Shown here: piece after piece, positions 13,190 through 19,045 of the stretch | Layout: the number at the start of each line of letters is the position of its first letter | Position numbering within the stretch: position 1 is the stretch's first letter | Source of the DNA: Treponema sp. | GTDB lineage: Bacteria > Spirochaetota > Spirochaetia > Treponematales > Treponemataceae | Length of the DNA stretch: 21,031 nucleotides | Assembly (NCBI GenBank): GCA_016290335.1 | Contig: JAEETM010000056.1 | Coordinates: 1 to 21,031, forward strand | Reading direction: 5' to 3' | Made by a program: the position numbers and the translations under genes | The notes under the pieces: generated by a model | What the model was told of the DNA's origin: nothing | The model's input: only the letters and a program-made list of their open reading frames with translations | Databases searched by the model: none

Positions 13190-14866
13190 CTACTCCCAAA
13201 AATCCTCATAAATCCCTTTGAACGGATCTTCCCTCATCACGCAATTTTCTCCAAGCTCCAGCAACAATCCGCTTTCATTAAAAGTCTTCCACTCCGGGAG
13301 CTGCTTACCATTGCTTGCAGTTCCATTCGGGTTGCCGTACTTTACAAAGTTCAGCCAATAGCTGCTCATTATCATTTCAAGGTCGTAGTCGGATTGATTG
13401 TAATTCGAAGTTCGAGGTACGTTTCGGTAGGCGTAAATCATTTCGCCGGAATGCAAGGTTCCAAGTTCGCCGTTTTCTTTTGAAAAATAATATTCGTAAA
13501 CCGGTCTGCCCTGAGCTGCCAGGCATCTGGTCCAGCAATCGTGAGGATAAGTAAAGCACACAGCAGAATAAACATCGTAGTAATAATCCCGTGCATCTTT
13601 ATTTGTGCGGATATTCTGGGCTGCAATCACCTGGTCTGTGCGGTCTTTAAATGTCGATTCCAAAAGTGAATGAAGATTTCTCTTGGACGGAAAATTAAAA
13701 GCCCCAAAACTAAAACCTTCTCTTGCATTAAAACCATTAAGCAGAGCCTCTTCGTTATTCTGCCCATCCGTGTAGATTTCGTATGGAGTTCGCGGCAAGG
13801 CATAACCATCCACCGTCATACTGCTGTTTTTGTATTTAGTCTTAATCAGTTTTTCCGCAGGGATTTTTCTAAGTTCCTCCACTGTGCTACACTTAAACTC
13901 ATTTTTGATGTTTGCTCCCATTTCCAGTGCTGCCTTCATCGTGCGGAAAGTGTGCGGAGGAGTTTTTTGTACAATAGACGAACTTTCTGCAATCGCCCGT
14001 CGGAACAAACCTTTTGCAAGAGGTGACGCACATACTGCATTCACAGAGGATGATCCAGCTGATTCGCCCGCAATAGTGATGTTTCCCGCATCTCCGCCAA
14101 AAGCTTCTATATTTTTGCTCACCCATTCAAGAGCCTTAATCTGATCCAGCAAGCCATAATTTCCAGTTGTTCCATTCGGAGATTCAGCGGCTAGCTCTTT
14201 ATCTGCAAAATAGCCAAAAACTCCCAGTCTGTAAGCCACCGTTACAACAATAATTCCTTCGCGCGCAAGATTTGTACCATCATATTTTTCGTACCAGCTC
14301 TGCCCCGAAGTCAAACTACCACCATGAATGTAGACCAGCACAGGAAGCCTTTCGCCGCCAACCCCAGCCACAATATTGCTTGGTCTCCAAACATTAAGAT
14401 AAAGACAATCCTCGCTCATCGGGCCTTTGAAGGTACGATCATTTTTGGAATGTGCATAAAGATTTACAAGAAAATTAGCAAAACGGCTAAACTCAACCTG
14501 CATAGCCATCGGCGCAAAGTGATCTGCCGCAAAAACTCCATCCCAAGGCTCCAGCTCCTGAGGTTCTTTCCAGCGCAAATCTCCCACCGGCGGCTTAGCA
14601 AAAGGAATCCCCGCAAAAATCTCCACCTTTTCATCATCCGAAAAAATCCCCTGCACAGCTCCCTTTTCCGTTTTGATGATAGATCCCGCCTTTGGATCTT
14701 TCCCCCTCACCGGTGAAGTTTTCGCTGATGATACAGTCTTCCCCAATGAAGTTGTATTGCTCCCCGACGCGTTCTCAGTCGACACACACGAACTCACCCC
14801 GCCCGCAAAAAAGCCCACCAATACAAAAGAAAAAATACATCGTAATAAAGAAACTTTTTTAATCAT
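13190..14866 (-). CDS. type-B carboxylesterase, lipoprotein
   Basis: A 558-residue alpha/beta hydrolase of the carboxylesterase type B family, which hydrolyses carboxylic esters. The signal peptide ends in a lipobox-like VSSC (Cys27), followed by a Ser/Thr-rich tether to about residue 60. The oxyanion loop is YIHGGS (179-184). The nucleophile is Ser269 in GESAG. The acid is probably Glu383 (AREGFSF) and the base His472 (LHSGE). SEDCLYLNVW (151-160) is the family's second signature, intact. Being lipid-anchored and next to xylanases, it could remove acetyl or feruloyl groups from xylan, but type-B esterases are broad and this is inference. GAGGATGGG lies upstream of the ATG at a somewhat long distance. 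Confidence 0.9.
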   Translation of the reverse strand: MIKKVSLLRCIFSFVLVGFFAGGVSSCVSTENASGSNTTSLGKTVSSAKTSPVRGKDPKAGSIIKTEKGAVQGIFSDDEKVEIFAGIPFAKPPVGDLRWKEPQELEPWDGVFAADHFAPMAMQVEFSRFANFLVNLYAHSKNDRTFKGPMSEDCLYLNVWRPSNIVAGVGGERLPVLVYIHGGSLTSGQSWYEKYDGTNLAREGIIVVTVAYRLGVFGYFADKELAAESPNGTTGNYGLLDQIKALEWVSKNIEAFGGDAGNITIAGESAGSSSVNAVCASPLAKGLFRRAIAESSSIVQKTPPHTFRTMKAALEMGANIKNEFKCSTVEELRKIPAEKLIKTKYKNSSMTVDGYALPRTPYEIYTDGQNNEEALLNGFNAREGFSFGAFNFPSKRNLHSLLESTFKDRTDQVIAAQNIRTNKDARDYYYDVYSAVCFTYPHDCWTRCLAAQGRPVYEYYFSKENGELGTLHSGEMIYAYRNVPRTSNYNQSDYDLEMIMSSYWLNFVKYGNPNGTASNGKQLPEWKTFNESGLLLELGENCVMREDPFKGIYEDFWE

Positions 14867-14881
14867 ATAAATCCCATCCTC

Positions 14882-15104
14882 AAGGAAATCAATTTACTAA
14901 AGTGATTCCAAAAAAATAGCGCAAGGGAGAGAGCAAAGACTGCTGCTAATTCGTAGCGTTGTACTTATACTGTCTTTGCTTGCAGTTTTGCATCCATGCA
15001 AAACTGCTAACACACCCTATAAAAACTTACACTTTACTTTAGTGATCAGGGTGTGTTACGACCGGTAGCTATTTTTTAGTATAAGTTTTAAAATTGATTT
15101 CCTT
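14882..15104. mobile_element. 223-bp structured element with nested inverted repeats, MITE-like or ncRNA
   Basis: No gene is present. The ends pair perfectly: AAGGAAATCAATTT (14882-14895) with AAATTGATTTCCTT (15091-15104). Inside that, AAAAAATAGC (14911-14920) pairs with GCTATTTTTT (15068-15077). Three hairpins follow in tandem: A, AGCAAAGAC (14932-14940) with GTCTTTGCT (14972-14980); B, GCAGTTTTGCAT (14982-14993) with ATGCAAAACTGC (14996-15007); C, TAACACACCCT (15008-15018) with AGGGTGTGTTA (15048-15058). The arms nearly abut, giving a three-branched fold on a long stem. It separates the xylanase stop from the esterase start (both minus), so it would be in the transcript if both are one unit. 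No clear target duplication is seen. Confidence 0.7.
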
Positions 15105-15113
15105 AAAATCTTT

Positions 15114-16259
15114 TTACTTAATCAGCCTTTCAAACGCCGGTTTTGCTTCCCCCTTTACATCAAACAAAAGCGGCGCATCCGACCTGCCTGGCACAGGGAA
15201 ATCATTCTTCCAGCTAAAACGGTCAGTAATTCCCCAGAAAACAACATCCTTCAAAATGCCAGCCTTCGCCTCTTTCTTAAAGCACTCAAAAATCTGAGCG
15301 TAGCGTTCGGCCTGCTGCTCCAAAAGCTCTTTGGTATATTCCTTACGTGGTTCCGATTCGCGATCCGGCTGAAAATCCTTGTAAACCGAAACATCCATCT
15401 CGGTAACAATCACCTTCAAGCCCAGCGAACCAAAAAGCTCCATCGTCTTTTCAATCTCATTCACCGGTGGATTTTCCATATTGATGTGCATCTGTAATCC
15501 CACCGTATCAACTGGAACTCCGCGTGCCAGCATCCCCTTTACAAGGTCATACATCCCCTGACGTTTCTGCGGTATAGTCTCAAGATTGTAATCATTAATA
15601 ACAAGACTCGAATTAGGAAAAGCTTCCTTGGCCCAGAAAAAAGCCTTATCGATATAATCCGGCCCCATAATATCAAACCACTTGGAATGATCTTCCAAAT
15701 CGCGCAACACAAAGTTCTTGTCCGAAATACATTCGTTCACAACATCAACCGAACAGATATCCGCAGAATAACGCTTGCCAACCGTAAAAATATAATTCTT
15801 CAAGCGCTCTTCCAGCATTTCCTTTGTGGCCTTACTTTCATCAGAATACTCCATCTCATAACAGCCCGGCTTTTTAAAAATCCAGTTTGGACTCTGATTA
15901 TGCCACACCAGCGTATGCCAGCGAATTGCCTGACCGTTAGCCTTTGCCATTTTTACAAACTTATCTGCCGAAGAAAAATCAAACGTATCCGGTGCAGTAT
16001 AAATGCTGCCCATTTTTGTGTCGTTTTCGGCAACCACCAGATTAAAATGCTTAGCTAAAATATCACCATCCGGAAAGGGCCCCTTTGGCGGATCAGGAAA
16101 CTTAAAGTCCGGCATCCCCGCAGGCTTCTTGAACTTCTTAAAATGTTCCCTCATCAGCTCCATTCTTTTGAGGAAACCTTCTTCATCATAAAACAGCCCG
16201 CTTACAGCCGCCCCAACTCTAAAATAATCCTTGTACTGCTCGTAAAGTATCTTTTCCAT
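15114..16259 (-). CDS. endo-1,4-beta-xylanase, GH10, probably cytoplasmic
   Basis: A 381-residue GH10 enzyme without signal peptide or lipobox, so it should act on xylo-oligosaccharides inside the cell. Landmarks: VVAEND (75-80), WHTLVWH (114-120), acid/base Glu176 in DVVNE, NDYN (222-225), QMHIN (256-260), nucleophile Glu287 in VTEMDV and FWGITDRFSW (341-350). These match the canonical motifs more closely than the secreted xylanase does. Residues about 24-68 are an insert rich in Lys, Pro and Phe between the first strand and the next conserved block. The ATG has no Shine-Dalgarno; TATTAT lies 6 nt upstream. The structured element follows its stop. Confidence 0.93.
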   Translation of the reverse strand: MEKILYEQYKDYFRVGAAVSGLFYDEEGFLKRMELMREHFKKFKKPAGMPDFKFPDPPKGPFPDGDILAKHFNLVVAENDTKMGSIYTAPDTFDFSSADKFVKMAKANGQAIRWHTLVWHNQSPNWIFKKPGCYEMEYSDESKATKEMLEERLKNYIFTVGKRYSADICSVDVVNECISDKNFVLRDLEDHSKWFDIMGPDYIDKAFFWAKEAFPNSSLVINDYNLETIPQKRQGMYDLVKGMLARGVPVDTVGLQMHINMENPPVNEIEKTMELFGSLGLKVIVTEMDVSVYKDFQPDRESEPRKEYTKELLEQQAERYAQIFECFKKEAKAGILKDVVFWGITDRFSWKNDFPVPGRSDAPLLFDVKGEAKPAFERLIK

Positions 16260-16265
16260 ACTCTA

Positions 16266-16271
16266 ATAATA
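16266..16271 (-). promoter_or_regulatory. -10 hexamer of a possibly leaderless GH10 transcript
   Basis: TATTAT on the minus strand, 6 nt before the ATG at 16259. No convincing -35. A perfect TATAAT further upstream (16293-16288) could instead give a leader of roughly 25 nt. Confidence 0.3.
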
Positions 16272-16320
16272 GAAGAAATCCACAATTTATTATAGTAAGA
16301 ACCTAGTCGAAATTAATATG

Positions 16321-16350
16321 AAAAAACTAACTTTCGAGAACCCAAGTTAG
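16321..16350 (-). terminator. terminator overlapping the end of mazF
   Basis: CTAACTT (16350-16344 on the minus strand) pairs with AAGTTAG (16333-16327) and is followed by six T residues (16326-16321). The stem includes the last codons and stop of the toxin gene. It is AT-rich and so weak. Confidence 0.5.
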
Positions 16351-16665
16351 CTCCTCATATATTTCATTTAATAATATTGTTGATAAACATTCCATTTTTT
16401 CAATCAATGCCTGTTTATCTATTGTTGTTATCTGAGCACATAAAGCAACTGAATCTTTAGGTAATTTTGTAGATGCCTTTTCAAGGAAAACATTTCCTTT
16501 GTAATCAGCCAGTCTGCAATTGGTAGTTAATGGAATGACAATTGTTGTTTTTAACTCGCTCTCATTCAGTTCATTGTTTTGAACAACTATTCCCGGTCTT
16601 ATAAATGCAGGCGCACTTCCTCTAGGCTCTTGAAAATCAATCCACCAAATCTCACCATTCATCAT
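16327..16665 (-). CDS. endoribonuclease toxin, MazF/PemK family
   Basis: A 112-residue toxin expected to cleave RNA at specific short sequences. It follows the family pattern: GEIWWIDF at the N-terminus, the loop GSAPAFIRPGIVVQN (RP being the conserved pair), TTIVIPLTT (40-48), LPKDSVALCAQITTIDK and a C-terminal helix ending TWVL. ATG at 16665 and the next codon are both Met; GGGAG lies about 11 nt upstream. It overlaps the antitoxin gene by 14 nt, so translation is probably coupled. The region is AT-rich compared with the flanking xylanase gene. Confidence 0.92.
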   Translation of the reverse strand: MMNGEIWWIDFQEPRGSAPAFIRPGIVVQNNELNESELKTTIVIPLTTNCRLADYKGNVFLEKASTKLPKDSVALCAQITTIDKQALIEKMECLSTILLNEIYEELTWVLES

Positions 16666-17203
16666 CTTTTAATAACTCCCTTATTGAAGCTAAACTGGCT
16701 TTTCTGATTTGTCTTAATTCATCACTATCCAGATATTTATTGTATTCTGCATCTGGTACTTGCTTTAATTTTTTGGGCTTTATAGGATTTTTTAAGGCAA
16801 TGCTGGTTTGTTTTTCAATAATGGATGCAAGGCGAGACATTAAAGAAATCTGTTCGTGCAATTGCAACAAAGGTATAAGATTAATTAATTCGGTTAAAAG
16901 ATTTTTTGTATTTCCTTGATTGTTGTTTACGCCATAAGAGATTTCAGGTTCTGCTACATACAACTCTTCTGAAGAATGGCTTTCATACGAAAAGGGATTA
17001 TCCTCGTCTACTTTGAGATTCTTAAAAAAAATATCCGCTGAAACTTTATATAGTTCACATAGTTTTTTTATATTTTTTAGGGATGGCTCCGCAAGACCAT
17101 TTTCATATTTATTATACATTTGTCTTGAAATATTAAGATATGAAGCAACAGCACTTTGCGAATAATTATTTTCATTTCTTAAAGAACGGAGGATATCTTT
17201 CAT
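16652..17203 (-). CDS. antitoxin with Xre HTH head and MazE-like tail
   Basis: A 183-residue protein. Residues 1-60 are an Xre-type helix-turn-helix: RNENNYSQSAVASYLNISRQ is followed by MYNKYENGLAEPSLKNIKKL, with the usual tryptophan-free recognition helix. Residues 95-135 are a hydrophobic helical segment. The C-terminus, ELRQIRKASLASIRELLKDD followed by EW, is the sort of tail by which MazE-type antitoxins block MazF. It ends inside the mazF start, as a pair with the toxin. The ATG has no Shine-Dalgarno; the -10 is 6 nt upstream. The Xre head differs from the AbrB-like head of classical MazE. Confidence 0.85.
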   Translation of the reverse strand: MKDILRSLRNENNYSQSAVASYLNISRQMYNKYENGLAEPSLKNIKKLCELYKVSADIFFKNLKVDEDNPFSYESHSSEELYVAEPEISYGVNNNQGNTKNLLTELINLIPLLQLHEQISLMSRLASIIEKQTSIALKNPIKPKKLKQVPDAEYNKYLDSDELRQIRKASLASIRELLKDDEW

Positions 17204-17209
17204 ATTTTA

Positions 17210-17238
17210 AGTATAATCTATTATTGTTTATAAGTCAA
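17210..17238 (-). promoter_or_regulatory. promoter of the Xre-MazF operon, apparently leaderless
   Basis: TTGACT (17238-17233), a 17-nt spacer and TATACT (17215-17210) on the minus strand. Six nucleotides then precede the ATG at 17203. Near-consensus hexamers and the absence of a Shine-Dalgarno make this the clearest leaderless case in the window. Confidence 0.75.
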
Positions 17239-17245
17239 TTTATTA

Positions 17246-17262
17246 TTTACACATTGTGTAAA
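17246..17262. promoter_or_regulatory. 17-bp palindrome upstream of the Xre-MazF promoter, likely operator
   Basis: TTTACACATTGTGTAAA is a perfect palindrome with 8-bp arms, ending 7 bp upstream of the -35. It lies between the thioesterase stop and the antitoxin start. Xre antitoxins usually bind such sites to repress themselves. A terminator role is less likely because no T-run follows on the minus strand. Confidence 0.6.
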
Positions 17263-17282
17263 CTATATATTGACGTTCACAA

Positions 17283-18023
17283 TTACGCAGAAGCCTTCGT
17301 TATCGTTCCCAGCTCAATCTGCGTCTTCAGCTCTCCTTCAGAATTGAAAACACAGCATACATGCTTGCCTTCTACAAACGCATACTTGCAGACAATTTGT
17401 TCTCCAGGTTTTACGGCCTGTTTGTAACATATTCGCAAAGATGAATAATCGTTAGCATTGTAAACTTCTTCTGGCAGAGCTTCCAGAGCATAATCAATAT
17501 ATATCAGATTATGAACATGATCGTTGTAATCAATGTCACTGCGGCGGATTGTGATGGGAACTTCGCGGGTAAAAGTTTCTGGAGATTCAAGATGAGGGAG
17601 CTTGGCTTCTCCAAAAACACATTTATCTTCTGTTTTGTACTGAGTTTCAAAAGAAGAATCAAATCTCTGCGGACGGTTTGTTTTTAAATCAAGAATAATC
17701 CAGCGCGAAATACAGCTTACAGCAAGCTCACCATCAGCATAGATTTCGTAATCCCTTATGCTAAACAGAATCTGCTTAATCGGCTGAGTCCAGGTTTTAC
17801 AGGTAACCTTCTGCCCGATTTTTGGGAGGAAATTGATTTCACAGTACCAGTCGGTAAGTACCCAAGCCCTTCCGTTTTCAGTATCTGCAAGAATGTTGTC
17901 CTTAACAAGATCCGAATGTTTGCAGCTTGTAGTTTCAAAAAGTCTCAAAATAGAAGCTAACTGCATTGTGCCATTTTTGTTAAAATCCTCATAACGTGGC
18001 TGGAAATCATAATCTACAAACAA
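17283..18023 (-). CDS. acyl-ACP thioesterase
   Basis: A 246-residue protein of the acyl-ACP thioesterase (FatA/FatB-like) family, which releases fatty acid from acyl carrier protein. It is a double hotdog: the first domain contains W-x-LTDWYCEINFLP and a central helix; the second begins at about 155. The catalytic motif D-x-N-x-H is at Asp165, Asn167, His169 (RRSDIDYNDHVHN), as in plant FatA. The start is TTG at 18023, because GGAGG lies 6 nt upstream; an earlier in-frame TTG at 18038 would put the GGAGG inside the gene. It may adjust membrane acyl chains, or supply free acids; no other fatty-acid gene adjoins it. Confidence 0.88.
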   Translation of the reverse strand: MFVDYDFQPRYEDFNKNGTMQLASILRLFETTSCKHSDLVKDNILADTENGRAWVLTDWYCEINFLPKIGQKVTCKTWTQPIKQILFSIRDYEIYADGELAVSCISRWIILDLKTNRPQRFDSSFETQYKTEDKCVFGEAKLPHLESPETFTREVPITIRRSDIDYNDHVHNLIYIDYALEALPEEVYNANDYSSLRICYKQAVKPGEQIVCKYAFVEGKHVCCVFNSEGELKTQIELGTITKASA

Positions 18024-18075
18024 TTTTTTCCTCCGCAAAGTGCAATTAAGTGTACTTAGATGAAATAATAATTAA

Positions 18076-18104
18076 ACTATAAGGTATTTTAAATGACATT
18101 TCAA
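18076..18104 (-). promoter_or_regulatory. promoter of the thioesterase gene with overlapping inverted repeat
   Basis: TTGAAA (18104-18099), a 17-nt spacer and TATAGT (18081-18076) on the minus strand. An inverted repeat, AATGACATT (18092-18100) with AGTGTCATT (18111-18119), one G-T pair, overlaps the -35 and could be an operator. Confidence 0.6.
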
Positions 18105-18200
18105 TAGAAAAGTGTCATTATCAACATAATGCCAGCACATCATCACAAATAAAAAAATTATTTATTTAATGTTTTTTTCTGATGTAAAATCGCAAATCTC

Positions 18201-18210
18201 GTGGTACAAT
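18201..18210 (+). promoter_or_regulatory. extended -10 promoter of the DUF4867-like gene
   Basis: GTGGTACAAT contains TG one base before TACAAT (18205-18210), an extended -10. No good -35 is visible. The leader would be about 57 nt and includes an imperfect hairpin joining GGAAACG (near 18222) with CGTTTC (near 18246). Confidence 0.45.
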
Positions 18211-18273
18211 AGATTAATTAAAGGAAACGCTGCGCCACTGCTCACGTTTCTTAAACATAGGAGTAGTAAAAAA

Positions 18274-18918
18274 ATGAAAATTAAATCAGTTTTTTCACAC
18301 AGTTTCGAAAAATATGGAAAGGTTCTTACAGGTTATGATGTAACAGACCTTCTTAAAAAGCTTGATGAAACAACAAAAAAGCCAGACAATGCTGTTATTT
18401 ATGAACCAGGCGATGCAGGACTTGAATCTCTGGCAATTGCAAAAGAGTTCAGCGATAACGCTTACGGTGGAATGCCAATTCAGGTTGGCTACTGCAATGG
18501 TAACAACACAAAACTCAATTGTCTTGAATGGCACCGTGGTTCAGAGCTTAACATTCCTTCTACAGATATCGTTCTTCTTCTTGCATCTCTCCAGAGCGTT
18601 AAAAAAGGCAAGCTCAATACAAACTCAGTTGAAGCTTTTTATGTTCCAAAGGGAACAATCGTTCAGGTTTACGAAACAACACTCCACTATGCTCCATGCA
18701 ACGCAGTTACATCTAAAGGCGTTTCAAAAGAAGGATTCCGTGTTGTAATTGTTCTTCCAAAAGATACAAACACAGAAAAACCAAATATTGAAGCAAAGAA
18801 TCTTGAAGATAAATTGCTTTGGGCTCGCAACAAGTGGCTCATCGCTCATCCAGATTCAAGCGAAGCAAAAGCAGGTGCTTTTGTTGGACTTGTTGGACAG
18901 AATATTGATATAGGATAA
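18274..18918 (+). CDS. DUF4867-like protein, cupin-type
   Basis: A 214-residue cytoplasmic protein that resembles DUF4867. Segments seen: QVGYCNGNNTKLNCLEWHRG (70-89), NIPSTDIVLLLASLQ (93-107), EAFYVPKGTIVQVYETTLHY and so on through residue 135, FRVVIVLPKD (151-160) and a C-terminal EDKLLWARNKWLIAH. The arrangement of strands with histidines suggests a cupin-like barrel. The function is not known to me; similar proteins are often near sugar genes. The start at 18274 is chosen because AGGAG lies 10 nt upstream and the 35 residues encoded ahead of it do not resemble the rest; an in-frame ATG at 18169 overlaps the promoter. It is followed by a strong terminator. Confidence 0.65.
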   Translation: MKIKSVFSHSFEKYGKVLTGYDVTDLLKKLDETTKKPDNAVIYEPGDAGLESLAIAKEFSDNAYGGMPIQVGYCNGNNTKLNCLEWHRGSELNIPSTDIVLLLASLQSVKKGKLNTNSVEAFYVPKGTIVQVYETTLHYAPCNAVTSKGVSKEGFRVVIVLPKDTNTEKPNIEAKNLEDKLLWARNKWLIAHPDSSEAKAGAFVGLVGQNIDIG

Positions 18919-18950
18919 TTTCCCATATTTTATAGATACTCTTTCTATAC

Positions 18951-18987
18951 ATAAAGCCAGTTTTAATTGAAGCTGGCTTTATTTTTT
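18951..18987 (+). terminator. intrinsic terminator after the DUF4867-like gene
   Basis: ATAAAGCCAG (18951-18960) pairs perfectly with CTGGCTTTAT (18973-18982), with a 12-nt loop, followed by six T residues (18982-18987). Confidence 0.92.
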
Positions 18988-19003
18988 ATTTAATTACACT
19001 GTC

Positions 19004-19026
19004 ATTGTCGGGCTTGACCCGATAAT
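19004..19026. repeat. dispersed-type palindrome upstream of cotH-like gene
   Basis: ATTGTCGGG (19004-19012), loop CTTGA and CCCGATAAT (19018-19026) form a 9-bp stem with one G-T pair. Sequences of the form GTCGGGCTTGACCCGA are common dispersed repeats in many bacterial genomes, as I recall. It ends 20 nt before the start of the next gene. Confidence 0.6.
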
Positions 19027-19045
19027 CTATTTCCAGGATACAAAA

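Noticed and set aside
13046..13483. 145-codon open frame over the end of the esterase gene
   Set aside because: It reads through hairpin repeats and is antisense to conserved esterase residues.
14882..15104. tRNA or known riboswitch
   Set aside because: No cloverleaf, anticodon arm or CCA end is present and no riboswitch core that I know can be seen; the three stems are simple hairpins with long or minimal loops.
17246..17262. Terminator of the thioesterase gene
   Set aside because: The stem is AT-rich and no T-run follows on the minus strand; the position ahead of the Xre promoter fits an operator better.
18024..18038. Upstream TTG start of the thioesterase
   Set aside because: It lies before the GGAGG, which would then be coding; the TTG at 18023 has the ribosome binding site at ideal distance.
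18974..19045. Second terminator for the DUF4867-like gene at 19004-19026
   Set aside because: No T-run follows the stem, and its sequence matches a dispersed palindrome type instead.
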